A DNA stretch of 64,000 nucleotides, taken from positions 112,634,666 to 112,698,665 of the forward strand of contig CM056576.1 in NCBI GenBank assembly GCA_029721435.1, given 5' to 3'. Source of the stretch: Gymnothorax reevesii. Lineage: Eukaryota > Chordata > Actinopteri > Anguilliformes > Muraenidae. Below, in pieces: positions 1 to 12,745 of this stretch. The translations under genes and the position numbers were made by a program. The notes beneath the pieces are model-generated. The model was not told the origin of the DNA, ran no database searches, and saw only the letters and a program-made list of their open reading frames with translations. How positions within the stretch are numbered: position 1 is the first letter of the stretch; every line of letters starts with the position of its first letter.

Positions 1-27
1 GCATCAGATATGTCAAGTTAAGTAGAC

Positions 28-258
28 AAAAAGGTTTTCTAGCTAGCTAATTTTAGCTCGCTTACTTAGCTAGCTAGCAAACAGTTATTTTTGTTACAAT
101 ATAAATGCTTGTGGTTCAACTCTAGTGAAGTCAGATAGCAAAATAATTAATAGTTTTTATTCACTTATTTTCTATTGTCATCCAGGCACCAAATATAACT
201 GTTTGCTAGCTAGCTTAGCAGACGAAATGATGTTAGCTCGCTAGCTAGAAAGCCTTTT
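28..258. mobile_element. Foldback/MITE-like element with GCTAGCTA-rich arms
   Basis: Arms 28-86 and 197-258 are inverted copies of about 59 bp, both carrying TTCTAGCTAGC and TTAGCTAGCTAGCAAACAG. They enclose about 110 bp of AT-rich sequence. No coding potential; target duplication not clear. Confidence 0.7.
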
Positions 259-339
259 AGCTGACTTGGCTAGCTAATCTTGCTCCCAGTCAAAGTATAA
301 GCTGTTCTAGTTGTCGTTCCCCATAGCAGCTGGGAGCAC

Positions 340-615
340 TTCCATTATGTCGATGTGGATATGCAGCATTTTTCTCTTGCATTTGTTTTTGTGGTTTGCG
401 TGTTTTTGAGTTTGCATCGTTTGTTTTTGCAGTGTGTTTCTCCAGTTGGAGAAATTTTGAGCCATTGCCGTGCGTTTGTGTTGACGTGGATATTCAGCGC
501 TTTTCGCTTGAATTTTCTTTTGCGGTTTGCATGTTTTTGAATGCATTTCCACAATTGGAGATGTTTTGGGCCGTTGCACTGCGTTCACCCCTGTCGACCG
601 CCGCTCATAGGCACT
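340..615. repeat. Dispersed repeat family A, with two internal copies of a ~125-bp unit
   Basis: The unit GTGGATATGCAGCATTTTTC ... GTTTTTGAGTTTGCATCG ... GAGATGTTTTGGGCC is repeated in tandem here. It recurs at 11936-12175 in the same orientation. Open frames across it look like by-products of the repeat. Confidence 0.6.
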
Positions 616-3600
616 AGACAGTGACCATTGCTTTGACTTTTCAAAGGCTGTGTGCAATTTAAAATTTTGGGGTTTTTTTGTTTGTTTGTTTTGTTTTCTC
701 AAAAAGGTACTTGTCTTTATTTTGCATGCACAAAGCGAGCATTTTTAAAAAATATTTATTTATTTATTATTTTTTTTAAAGAAAGTACCTTGAAGCATTT
801 ATTTTGTTTAGAAAGGAGTGAAAATTCATGCAGGGTGCTTATTGAGTGAACAACGTTGCATTTCAAAAGACATATACTTGTTTACTACAGACTACACCAG
901 TATGTACTGGGTTTTAAATTCTATCCTTCTAGCCGGTATGTGGCAATAATCATGTTGTTTGCGACACAGTCATATGACCACCGAGTTATTAAGATCTCCA
1001 GTCTTATCTTGTATGTCTTGGTGCAATGCTTGGATATGATCACTGATTGCTTTATAGTACTCTGCAAAGACAGCTCTGCTGTGTATTGTGAAATTTGGCC
1101 TTTAAAAAAAAAAGAATTTGAATGTGAGCAGCTATGAATGCAACTGGGTGGGATTTAGTTCTGTAGAATCTCAGATGATTCACTACCTAGATTCTTCTTT
1201 GATTATTGTGCATGCCATACTCGATGAAGCGACACAAATGTACTCATTCATCTAACCACAAATATGTCCTCTAAACAGAGAGAGTAAAATCAAATAAAAT
1301 CCAGTAAACAGATCATTTTTGAGTCTCAAATAAGGTTGCGAACTGACGTGTTTTCACAGACTCAACAGTTTAGTAATATTATTATCAATGATAAATATGA
1401 GCCTGCAAGAAAGTGCACTAAACTTAACAGTGATGATGATACGCAATACTATTATGATACATTATTCATTTTCATACCTTAAATTTCCTGAAACCAAATT
1501 ATACCTAATTACCTAATTATGTCATTCCCATTCCCTTGAATTTTTTTGAAAAGTATTCACAGAAAACTTTCAGTGACTGGCAATAGAATGCGGGTGGATT
1601 AAGTGGATAAAAAAAATCCTGCTTGCTGAGGTCAAGCACTAAAGTTTGGATTTCTTTGAGAATGTGGTATCTTGCCTTATGCACTGTGACAACGCAAGTA
1701 ATATAATTAACATATTTGTCTGTTGTAGCCTCCAACTCCGCATCGAAGCTCTCTTCCAATTTGTACCATTATAGAGATGATAAAAATTACATTAATGACA
1801 AAATTCATATTCATGAAAAGAAAATTAATAATTTAGCAGTTGCGCATACTGATTTATGGGAGTACTTTCCCAGTAGAAGTTGTAACAGGCACAGAATCTT
1901 TTGCACTACACAAAGTTTTTCAGTCTGTTTCCCAAGAGGAAGATCACTCCAGAACCAAAGATCAACACTTATCCTTTGAACAAAAACTTTAGAAGTATTG
2001 CTTTTTCATCCCATGACAGATTTCCTTTATTTATGAATAAATCATGTTGTATATTTCATCAAAAAGTGGAGTAAACAAATCCATCTTCTGCAGCAACTTC
2101 ATACAAATGTGCTGCTTACCATTTAAACCCATACGTAAAGCAGTATGGTACAAACTCTCTATCTGGGAAATTTGATGCGTCAAACATTTGTATTAAATGT
2201 CATTAACTATGATCACTATTCATGCTAAAAGCTGTTCTCATTTGATTAATATAAGAGGTGGCTTTTCTAAAGGCAGAATCACCTGAGCCAAAGTACGCAT
2301 TGCTTGTTCAATCCTCTTTGTTTTTAATAGGAAAAGACATTTCCGTTGAATAATACAAGCAATATTATGTTAAATATAAATTGGCTTTGTAAACCACTAA
2401 TAGTTTCAGAAAGTACTACTGCTTGCATGGAGAACTCAAAAAGAAAACATGAGAAATTCTCAGGAATGCTTGTTCAATTACAGTTTTACTGTGGTCTCTT
2501 ATTTGGTTTATGTATGCTTGATGGGAAAGCAAACCGAAAACAGCTATTGATAATGAATATCACATCCAATTGGCAGTGTCAAACTCCACTCCACAACAAA
2601 CAAGAAGACTTGTTCATGCATAAAAATGCATTATCTACCTCCTACACACACTAACATTGCATTGAGTTCTGACTAAAGCACATCCAGAAAATTTTTTCAT
2701 ACTCCTTTGTACCAAAATAAACCCCAAGTTGGACTGCTATATTCCACTCTGACATTTCACCAGATTGAAATAACTCAATTACTAGCAGATATAATAATAG
2801 CAGTCTTCATATAATCATGGGATAAAAGATATGTTTAGCAGGTCTACTGCGCCAGAAAAACTGAAAGCATTATTGACTTCAGCGGAGATGTCCTTGTAAC
2901 ATGGATCATCACTGCCCCCTAGAGGAAAAGAATAGTACAGATTTCTAAACTTCAACCACTCTTGAGTATTCCCTGACCACGAAAAAGTACCCGTCATTGC
3001 AGGACTTTATCTTGCGTCATGAATTCCATTTTCTGTCATTATCATGCATAACGGAGCGCAAGGATGTAAAAACTTTCCCACAAAGACTTCCCACCTGCTT
3101 ACATCCATGTAATGTAGGCCTATAATTTCTCTGATGCTGAACCTATTCATGAAGCTAAGAAAATTTCTATTTTCTGTAAGCTGCTTAGATGAATATGAAC
3201 TTCTCCTTAATGATGCATACTGGGGCTGCATACTTTGGAAGCCCCACTGAAAAATCGCGTAAACTTTGAAGTATCGAAACCATAATCGCAAATGCATCTA
3301 CACAGGCCATTCCTATTGATTTGAATCGTAATTAGAAGCATGTGTCCCCGTAAGAGAGGTCTTATCCTCAGAACATCATGTATGTCTCCATGGCAGGATG
3401 AGGATATAAACGAGGTTACAAATGGACCAAATGATTGGTTTCCAAATTGCAGATTCTTCACTTACAAAAATGGCAAAATTATTGAGGGTGGCAAGGGGAA
3501 CTACATGTCCCATACCAAAAACAGGGAAAAAGAACTGTAGCCATGAGTCAAAGCTCTTTGACTGGGGTGGAGAGATAATAGATTATTGCTAATATCAATG

Positions 3601-3823
3601 AAAAATCAAGAACTTTATTTTGGAAATCCCATTGCATGGGGGTAAGAAGAGAATGGAGGGTAGTATAAAATAAACACAAAAAGGTACCTTCGCCCTTCAC
3701 CCTCATGGAATCCAGGCAAAAGTAGTCAAGTAAAATAATGAACTTGTAATAAACTAAATTGGTTTCTTTTAGCAGACTTTTCCCTCTCATTCTGCAGCTC
3801 TTTACTTGAGGGTCCTGGTCCCA
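616..3823. other. No gene recognised
   Basis: AT-rich sequence with short chance open frames only. A minus-strand frame of 80 codons at 1517-1759 (starts MEESFDAELEATTDKY) looks somewhat protein-like, but I recognise no family and see no splice or promoter context. Confidence 0.5.
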
Positions 3824-4013
3824 CACTGTTATAAACTGGTGCATTTTTATGCCTCTTATTTTAACTGTAATTTTACAGTCAATTTATAACAGAGATTCTG
3901 TGTATGGTAACTGTAAACTACAGTTAAATGCGCAATGGACTCTACTTACAGTTAAAATAACAAGGAGACAATGCATTAATTTAACTGTTAAATTCAGCCA
4001 ATTTATAACAGTG
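3824..4013. mobile_element. MITE with CACTGTTATAAA termini
   Basis: The left end CACTGTTATAAACTGG and the right end CCAATTTATAACAGTG are inverted copies, 15 of 16 matching. The 190-bp interior has several AACTGTAA/TTACAGTT motifs and no coding frame. Confidence 0.65.
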
Positions 4014-4149
4014 CTGACACCAAGTGCAAAGATAGCCACGCACAAAATGTCATTGGGATGATAAGTTCAAGTAGCCCAGCTGTATGCCTGCTAACAAGTG
4101 GGCATGATCCCTGTCTCAGCCCGTTTATATCCCTCCAACTGAGTCTTCT

Positions 4150-4500
4150 GTCATGCGCCTCCACCTCCAGAATCCAGCCGGGGCGCATTCGGCTCGACTG
4201 AGTCCATTACCTTCCAGGAGAAGAAATCAGGACAAGCGTTAGCGGACCCCGGCAGATGGATTGCCAGCAACCAAAATGGTTGAGATGCCAAACACCACCT
4301 GGTGATCCACCTGTTACTATCCTTCATTCTCTGCTGCCACTGGACACTGGAGGGGAGTGTGGTCTGAATGGAGGACAATGAGCTTCCCTTGGACGTAGTA
4401 CCGGAGAGTCAGTACAGCCCTCTTTATCACCAGACACCAATCACTGTCGCTCTCTGAGGCTGAGTTTCTGTCGAATGTGGATGACCGGTTACTCTGCCGA
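4150..4500 (-). mobile_element. Ty3/gypsy retrotransposon pol remnant (RNase H region)
   Basis: Reading the minus strand, LRYYVQGKLIVLHSDHTPLQ is followed in a shifted frame by QRMKDSNRWITRW, SQPFWLLAIHLPGSAN and DFFSW. These are the RNase H landmarks of gypsy-type pol: the Asp of DHTPL, the TRW.LALQPF block, and the HxPGxxNxxADFLSR tail. Several of the usual residues are changed, and there is at least one frameshift. No flanking LTR pair was found, so this is a fragment. Confidence 0.75.
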
Positions 4501-4822
4501 ACCGCCCCCGCTTTGTTGGAGGCAAAGGTCTACTACGAGAGGGGAGAAGTGAATTTAGGGCTCACAGTACAGAACCACCACACAAGTACAGTTCTATTTT
4601 CTGAAACTCCAACTGGCACTGCTCCATCCCCTGGTCTGGATCTCAGGCTCCCTCTCATGTGAGATCAGTTAGGGAACTAATGAGGCTACAGAAAGTCCAG
4701 TCAACCCTTTCAAAGTGTGTATGGTGATAACAGACATTAAGTTCTCCAGGGCTAAGAAAGAGAAAAAAAAAAAAAACATCCTGGGCTTTGCAAACATAAG
4801 GTTCAAAAGCCAGCACCTGTCA

Positions 4823-4824
<2 letters not shown>

Positions 4825-4854
<30 letters not shown>
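4825..4854. repeat. (GT)n microsatellite
   Basis: Fifteen GT repeats, followed by a G-rich stretch. Confidence 0.95.
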
Positions 4855-4855
<1 letters not shown>

Positions 4856-4964
4856 TGGGGTCTGGGGGGGTGGAATTAATGCCCATGGCATGGGTAACTT
4901 ATATACCATTAATGGAGCATAATGGATAATGCATAATGGAGCAAACATATGTGGTCTTCTTGAT

Positions 4965-5130
4965 GATGTCTTTTCAGGGACAGCACTACTTATTTCAACA
5001 AGACAAAAACAAGCCACATAATGCATCTTTTGCAACAGCGCAGCTTCCAATTCGGAGAGTGCGACTGCTAGACTGGTCAACCTGCAGTCCAGACATGTCT
5101 CCTGCTGAAAAGTGCAAAATTTGTCAATGG
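4965..5130 (+). mobile_element. Tc1/mariner-like transposase fragment
   Basis: The plus-strand frame reads LFQQDKNKPHNASF, then RRVRLLDWSTCSPDMSPAE. This matches the second half of the DDE domain (QQDNARPH ... LDWPAYSPDLSPIE). The Asp and the Glu are kept; the rest of the transposase and the termini are missing. Confidence 0.7.
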
Positions 5131-5214
5131 GGGGCTGTTTATTGGAAAGGTGATGTCACACAGTTGCATGCATACCACTGTCCCAACTTTTCTGCAGTGT
5201 TTTAGAAGCATGAA

Positions 5215-6904
5215 GTTTGGAATGAGGGTGTTTCTCAAAAAATAAAGAAAAAAGTAGAGGAGGAGAAAAATTAAATATCGTGTCTTTGTACTGTGTTCAA
5301 TTTTTCAAGGGGAGTGAGGATAACTAGGACTGGACCAGCAATTGTGGAGTGTTGTTCAAGAAAATTTATAAAATATTTGTAAAGGGGTTATTCTTTGTGT
5401 TCCATTTTCAATGAATGCAGAATGTTTTCTGGAGGTGGAGGGAGTGCGTGGGGCCTGGCAGCTCAGAAGACATTGAGCCGGAAAAGACGAGACAGTAAAA
5501 CAATGCTACTCCAAATGGATAGAGATGTAGTATACAAAGTGTGGACCTTAAGTTCATCAGCTACAGGGGGAAGGTCGTACTCCTGCCACCTCCATTGCTT
5601 TGCATGTTTAAAGAAAGCAAGAAGAAAAAGACAGACGAAAAAAACAACGAAGAAGAATTTGGGTTGATGGCCTCTTGCACACCCTCCACCCCAGGCTTGT
5701 CCTCTTTGATCAGACATGTTGGGTTCTAGAGTAGCACTAACTATATTTATGTTCACAGATGCTTTGTTGTGGTTTCCCATCGAGATGTTTACATATTTTT
5801 GAGGTCCCCTTGTTCGTGAATAATTGGAGAGAGACAGAGTCTTCAGAAGCCATCTTTATTCGTAGACTTGAATCGTGCAGTAATCCAAACCCGGTGAGCA
5901 GTCCCTGGCCAAGAAGTGCTAACTGGGCATTCTTTACAGAGCAATATTTATGGGAAAAACTCAACCAACTTTGCTCCAATCAAAATGCATGGGTTGTAAC
6001 CATCTTATCTCTAACGTCTTTTTTTTTTTTTAAACAATCTTTGCTCCAGTTACAATTCATAGGTTGTAACCATCTTTAATGTTTTTCCATTCTCTAGCTT
6101 TGTTTCTGCACCATGGTGGATCACAGAAATGCTGGTTTGAAAAAAAAAAAAAAAAGAATATACACCAAAAATGATGTGAAAAATTACAGCAGAAGGGTAG
6201 AAAGTCACACTCAGATGAACAGGATACAAGTAGATACATAGATGATTCAATTGATTGTTTTCAGTAACAACTTATGATTTTACAAAACAAATATTTATTA
6301 AAGCTACAGAGATCAAATACATCACCTGATTATGTTTTCAAATCAACTAAACAGAAGCTCGCTTACTAATCAAAGCTACAGAAGTCCGCTGCATATGTGT
6401 GTGACCTGCTCATGCATGCATATTTGAATTGTATTGCTTGTGTGTGTGTCTATGTGTGAACTTCTTGTATGTGTATGTGTGTGTGTATGCATGTGTACAT
6501 GTGCTGCTTGTGCTGCTCACATGTTGTACAACCTGGCAGTGATTCTCTGCAGCATTTCACATGGACAAGATGTGTCACTGATGAATTATAACAATATTGC
6601 CCAGATAGGTTTGTATAACCTATCTTCATTAGATGGATTAGATTTTATGGGCAAATATTACAGGTGAAATACGCTAAAAAGCAAAATAAACATTAAAATA
6701 CACTATTTCTGCGTAGTATGCCAACCTTGTTGACTTGAGCTTTGCTAGATGTGCAATCTTACAGCAGCCAAGCACCTGCTAGTCAGCACAGTATTGCTGG
6801 ATGTAATCTCAACCTTATATCAATTTGGCTGGCTAATTTTACCATGCTAGCATGACAGTCATGATTAGAAAAAATAGCCGTATTTACGGTTTACGTTATT
6901 TGCA
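5215..6904. other. Intergenic, no gene recognised; imperfect ~71-bp tandem repeat and TG-rich tract
   Basis: At about 5969-6085 the phrase CTTTGCTCCA ... GGTTGTAACCATCTT occurs twice, separated by a poly(T) run. An imperfect TG tract lies at 6438-6500. Nothing else is supportable. Confidence 0.55.
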
Positions 6905-7863
6905 TTAACCCTTTACTCCCTGATACTGCCTACAGTCGTGATAATTTAGGTCGCTGTGCAGGCGAGTCCCGACTACAGGCCTGATAAACACATCGCTTCT
7001 GCCGGCGAATCCCGACTACAGTCGTGGTATTTAACTGTTGTGAAATGATGCATGATTGGCGGAGATGTGACATTCCAGAGGAAAACCTCGAACACCAGCC
7101 AATCAGAAAGGGTCTAATAAAGCTTTATACAACTTCCGAAAACGATATCCCGTTCTTTCATTGGTCATTTTACAATATAAAGGTCGAAGTCTCACGCAAT
7201 TTATGAGTGAGATTTTCTTACAAACGAACATGGATTCTATCGATGGTAGTGGGTCAGAATTTGATGGTTTTACTGCAAACGATTTAGAGTTAGCTCAGGA
7301 TAGACTAGATAGGTTATTAGAGAAAGCTTCAGACATCGATCTGAGTGATTTCGCAGACGATCTAGATGACAGTGATGATGATGTACCCCAAGCGAGACTG
7401 TTCAGAGTTCGACAAAACAGTGCCGATAAAGGCGGTGTTGATGAAGCTCAGGAACCAGATGCAGATATGTGGACACATCAGCTCACTGCTAAAGATATTG
7501 AGGATTTTGTTCGGAATCCCAGACCAGTAACAGTCCTTGACGAAACTAAGACGGAAATTGACTATTTCCATTTGATCGTTGACGATTCATCATACCAAAC
7601 ATTTGCCGATGAAACGAACAGATAGCACAATGTCATGTAAAACACTGAATAGAAACAAACTTGAAAATAGTTTATGTAATGAACTGGACAAAAGACAATT
7701 TAATTTAATTTTAATTAATTTTTGGTGTGAATAAGGATTAAACTATTTGGAACACGTTCTGAAAATTTGATAAATAAAAAAAAATTTGGTAACCCCTGGG
7801 CACCAGGGGTCAGTGGCAGCCAGGGCAGCAGTCTAAGATAGCTACTAGGGAGTAAAGAGTTAA
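6905..7863 (+). mobile_element. piggyBac-like element (non-autonomous, 959 bp)
   Basis: TTAA at both ends (6905-6908 and 7860-7863). The terminal repeats are CCCTTTACTCCCT on the left and CTCTTTACTCCCT as the inverse of the right end. TTAA targets are the hallmark of piggyBac. The left end has three copies of a subterminal ACTACAG/CTACAGTCG motif (6929-7024). It encloses the truncated transposase at 7230. Confidence 0.85.
7230..7625 (+). pseudogene. piggyBac-like transposase, N-terminal 131 residues only
   Basis: The open frame starts MDSIDGSGSEFDG and is strongly acidic (DIDLSDFADDLDDSDDD), as is usual for the N-terminal tail of piggyBac transposases. It ends in DYFHLIVDDSSYQTFADETNR, which matches the opening of the transposase domain (xxFFxLFFxxxxxxxIVxETNR). 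The stop follows at once, so the catalytic domain is absent: this is an internal-deletion derivative that must rely on a transposase made elsewhere. I chose the ATG at 7230 because the acidic tail begins there; an in-frame upstream start at 7161 is possible. Confidence 0.75.
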
Positions 7864-8279
7864 TATCGTTTATGCTTACGTTGTTTACATATAATAATGT
7901 GACTTTTTTTTTATATGAATGATATTTCAAGGCATTGGATAAGTTTGCTATAAAAACCAATGATGCTTGGTGCACTTCCTCTCTCCTCACTTAGTTTGTC
8001 TCAGCATTTAAGCTGTGCACATGCACATCTTTCGTGGAAGTGGCTTTGGAGGGAGGAGTTTTTTTTTTTCCTGTTGGTTACTTGCAAAATCTGCCCTTTT
8101 CTTTCCATTCTCTCTCAAGTTTTCAACCCTTCCTTAAATGACGTGATTTTTTAACCACTTGTTATTTAATTAAAAATATTATTTAAAAAAATAGTATTTA
8201 CAAATACAATGATTGAAATGAGAACTGTATAAAATAAATATTTAAAGAAATAGTTTACTTGAAAAAAATGGCCCCATGT

Positions 8280-9260
8280 CTTCTCCAACTTAGTGTCTTT
8301 TTACGATGTGTGTAATGAATTTGAAAAAAAGAACATGGCAAGGGATCTGAGGCCATTCCTCCTTGTGGAACATCTCCAGATCCTACTGATTCTTAAATTC
8401 ATGTTCCGAGATTCTCCACTTCGGCTCATTTTAAGGTTTTATATTTGATCAGTGCACTGGGATGGCCGTGACAAAAACTCAACTCTGTGGTTGATGAACC
8501 ATTTTTGTGCTGATTTTGATGCATGGTTTGAATCATTGTTCTACTGGATTCAAACATGGCTTAGTTTAAGCTTTTTGGTCAAGAGAGTCGGAGTTTATTT
8601 CATATTGAGCACCCAGCTATATTCTTGAAGAAATTTATGATGAATCCTAGCTAGTTGTTCAGGACATTTGAAAAATAACATAACCCCACATCTTCAAAGA
8701 TTCTCCACCATCCTTCAAACTGCAGATAAGGCTCTTTACTGAATGTCTATCTTTGTTTTTAATGCAAAACCCACCTCTGGGGTTAATTGCTTGAAAGCTC
8801 TATTTTTGGCTCATCTGACCATAGAACCTGGTCCCATGGAAGTTCTAGCGCCTTTTAGCAAACTGCTGGAGCATGAATTTGTTTTTTATAACCTCAGTGA
8901 CTTTTTTCTGGAAACCCTCGGGCAAAATATTGTGGTTCTGATGGTGGGATCTGATAGTCACTTTGAAGACTTTCTGACCCCTAGACATAACTCGTGCCTG
9001 CAGTACTCTAACTGCAATCTTTGCAGATTAATTTATCTCTTGAACCATCTGACTCATAGTGTGTGTGCTGTCAAATTCTTCATTTTCAGATTTAACACTG
9101 CTGTATCCCTTAAATCTCTGTTATTGCCCTGATAGTCATGACAGATATATTGAATATTTTTCCTATTTTTACTTTTTTAAAATCCCAAATCGCTCCTCAT
9201 TTCCTCATTTGTCGAATTTCATTGCTGCAGTCGTTTGTCTGAACCATGATGGATGATTAT
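8280..9260 (-). mobile_element. Tc1-like transposon remnant
   Basis: The minus strand contains classic Tc1 landmarks at nucleotide level: GGTTCTATGGTCAGATGAG at about 8815-8833, then CCAGAGGTGGGTTTTGC and AAAACAAAGATAGACATTCA. The frame is broken repeatedly and no clean terminal repeats were found. Confidence 0.7.
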
Positions 9261-11935
9261 AGGAAATAGGATTATAGGACGTCAAAGGTGACCATTTTAA
9301 TTTTTATAATCATTTTGGTAAATTAAAATTAAATGTGGGATGTGTTTCATTGGACTGTAAAATAAAATCTAAGATTGTCTGGTCTGTAAATGATTATTTC
9401 CATCAATAATTTTCTTTTAATTTTATGCTAGATTATTGCTAATATTTTCAAATAAAATAACGGGAGGATTAACAGCGATCACATTTTTTCAAAGTGTTTT
9501 TAGTTAATCTTTATCAAGGGTGTCAATGTTGGCACGGTGTAAGCAATTAGACCATGTTGCTATCATGTAACATATTTGTCCTGCATATTGACAATTTTGA
9601 GACCAGGTTGAAGGAAAATATCCAATTTCACATCTCAAAAGGACCACAAGCTTTACTATAAGCTTTTGCAAGCATTTCTTTCCACCCCTGGAAAGGTGTC
9701 AAGCCGGCTGCCTCAAATTGATTTCCTCCGAAAGTTGAACTTGGAGCACAATGCTTGTGCTCATTTTTGTATTCACAAAGCAGCACCATATTTAAAAAAA
9801 AATCATTTTACAACTAAGTGTAATATGAGGGAACAAAGTGAATTCAACCCAGCTGCCCAATGGGTGCTTAAGAACAGATATGGACCTCTGGGTTTTGCCA
9901 TGATTACAACAGCCCTGCACTTTGAGGAAATTAAATTTCACATCTGACTTGCTTCCAAAATGAAGCACCATTAGTCAAATCAATGGGAAATCCCTTGCGC
10001 ATTATTTCCCTGTTGCTTCCATTGTGGCTCTGTGGTTTAATTTTCCCTCACCACACCATCTCATGGCTATACATAAAGAATCCACTAGGCATACATTTTG
10101 AGGCTGAGTAAAGCATTGGAAATAACTTCCATTATTGAACTGTTTAATGATATGAAAGGTAAAATATACTTTCTTGATATGAATGCTGGTGCAACTCAAA
10201 AAAGAGTGAATACTTCTTTCTAATCAGAAACATAATGTCCAGTGAACAAAATATGACCTTCACCGACGAGTTCTACCATCAATTTTTTAACTCACGGGCA
10301 GAAAATGTCATCTTAAAATAAGGCATGCAACCAGCCATGGACTATAATTGCAAAATCTCTCTGGAATCCAAAAGGCATAATATCCATAGCACCAGGTTAA
10401 TTAATTTGGCTACCAGCACATACCCACACTCAGAAGTCTTTTATTGAAAATTTCCACATAATCTTTGAGCATACGCTGGAGATCCACATCCCCAATAGCA
10501 GATAAAATCCAATCACTCTCAACTTTATTGAAAACACTCGAACACCACATTAGACGCTTTAACATTATGAGGCCAGACTTTTTAGAACAAAAAATGTGGA
10601 AAAAGTGAATTAATGAGATGATGTGAAAAAGATGATGTTAAATAGGTTAGCTAATCATGTTATAGTATAAAAGCAGCCACCAAAAGAGGTTTCTCAAGGA
10701 CAAAGGTGGGTCAAGTCTCACTAATTTACTGAAAGATGTGTCAGTTTAGAATCTGAGACTTCAAGAGTAATGTTCCTCAAAAAGAAATTGATGGTTATCT
10801 TGTACATTTCACCCTCCACATTGCATAATATACTTAAGATTTAAAGAATCTGGTATATTCGCAGTGCTTAAAGAGAGAGGTCGAAAACCACTTCTGAATG
10901 ATCTGCCGTCCCTCTGACATCACTGTCTTATGAAACGCAATGCAGCTGTTATAGATAACATGACATAGCCTTAGAATTACTTTGATGAACCTTTGTCAGT
11001 CAACACAATTCGCTATGGCATCCACATTTCCAAGTTTAAGTCAAAGACAACTTCTGTGCAAAATCAATGTTAAGTAAAAGAATTTAGTCTTGAGTCCCCT
11101 ATGCAGTTCAGATACTAGGACTGCTATGTTTTGCGTTTTTTTCCTTGTAAAGTTGTACAGTGCCCCAAATAACGAGCATGCAACCGACAACAAATGAAGG
11201 TCGCCATCTTTCCATCCATTGAAAGAGGTTAGACCAATGAGAGGCCAAGGACTGCTTTGGCAGTCATGTGGCAGTGATGTCAACTACCCATTGCTTATCG
11301 AAAGTTTGTATGAGGGATTTTATGATTACTGGTAAAATTTGCATGCTGCTGTACTAAAGAGTGTGTTATAATGATTCTCTGCAGATTTGGTCTACAAGTG
11401 AATGTATAACACCATGCTATAGAAAACAATTATGCCAATTTTTTTTTTTTTATAATGTCACATGATGTAGTTACCAGCATTTGTCACTGCATGAGGGAAT
11501 TTTCCATGTCCCAGTCCATGGTTTGCAACACTTTTGAAGTGTTCCTTGATCTAAGAAAAGACCTTTTGCTTTATGAATCGGGTACATTGTGTGCCCAAGC
11601 ATTCAGTGTTGCATTTTGATCCCAAGGATGTATCGCATTGATGCCAGTGACACATAAATTTATGTCCAAGGTAATTTGGTCATTCTGTGACATTTAAATA
11701 AAAATAAAAAAAACACACTGCATCAGACTCTAATTTGGTATTCCAAATGATCCTGGTTGCTTTACACGCCTTCTCGAAAATGATACATTCAACAAGCAGG
11801 AGAACTTTCTCAGCCAGCCAGGGAAAATGTATACATGTAACAGAATTGTGTGCCATCCTGCTGACAGTCAGCATAACAATTGAATGTGAATGTGAAGCAG
11901 TAACAAACTCTGCCAATTTGGACAGTTGGAGAACT
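9261..11935. other. Intergenic, no gene recognised
   Basis: Only short chance frames (for example plus strand 9666-9947). No domain motif or splice pattern was recognised. Confidence 0.5.
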
Positions 11936-12175
11936 TTATGAAGCAAAAGTTTTGCTTTTGTGGTTTGAGTGTTTTTGACTCCGCATCACGTTTCCCCATT
12001 TGGGGATGTTTTTGGCTGTTACATCGCGTTTACGTGGATATGCAGCATTTTTCTCTTGCATTTGCGTGTTTTTGAATTTGCATCGTTTCTGCTTTTGCAG
12101 CATGTTTCTCCAATTTGAGATGTTTTGGGCCATTGCAGCATGTTTGCCCCTGTCGGCCACCGTAATTATTAGAGC
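11936..12175. repeat. Dispersed repeat family A, second copy
   Basis: Shares GTGGATATGCAGCATTTTTC, GTGTTTTTGAATTTGCATCG and GAGATGTTTTGGGCC with 340-615, again with internal repetition of the unit. Confidence 0.6.
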
Positions 12176-12304
12176 CAGAGGGACAAAATCAGTCATTATA
12201 CCACTGTGTGGCAGTTGGTTGTTCCAACAAAAACAGGAAACTTGGACCTACCAATGGACCTACCTACCCTGTGTGCACAGATTTCCCTTGGTGAAGCCTG
12301 AGTC

Positions 12305-12745
12305 CCTGTAACGGTTTGCTCCCGCCGGAGGCTACAGGGTATTTGCCGGGCTCTAGGACCGTGAAGGGAAGTGAAAACTCATGCCAAGGCTGGAGGTGAT
12401 GAGGATTTAATAACCAAAAATACCAAACCAAAAGGGAAACAAGGTTTCATAAACAGAGAAAGTAATACAACACAAAATCAAAACCAAAACCAAACAAGGA
12501 AGAGAACCGGTGGCAGTCAAAATCCCACTAACCAGCAGTGGGAGAGCAGATGCAGTGCACCTAAGACTGTCATAAGCCAGCCTTAAGTACTCTTACCTGG
12601 GCCTCATTAGTAATGAGCCGCGGGTAATGGTGCCTAATTAGTGTGCAGGAAGAATGTGAGGAGGAGGGCTCAAGCCTCACAGTCCCTGTGTGGAGAGCAG
12701 TACTGATTATGGTGCCAAGGTACACAATGGAGCACATCAATAGGT
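12305..12745. repeat. Dispersed repeat family D, copy 1
   Basis: Begins with TGCTCCCGCCGGAGG, passes through an A-rich stretch with AATAACC/ACAAAACC motifs, then a GGCCTCATTAGTAATGAGCCG hairpin-like stretch. Its layout parallels 60385-60715. Class unknown. Confidence 0.4.

Noticed and set aside
307..702. 131-codon minus-strand frame at the left end of the window
   Set aside because: It lies across dispersed repeat family A and repeats itself every ~125 bp; the lysine/asparagine-rich composition is that of the repeat.
1517..1759. 80-codon minus-strand frame (MEESFDAELEATTDKY...) as a gene
   Set aside because: Protein-like composition but no recognisable family, no neighbouring exon and no promoter evidence; not enough to call.
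9666..9947. 93-codon plus-strand frame as a gene
   Set aside because: Low-complexity stretches, no motif and no splice context; length is within chance expectation for this base composition.
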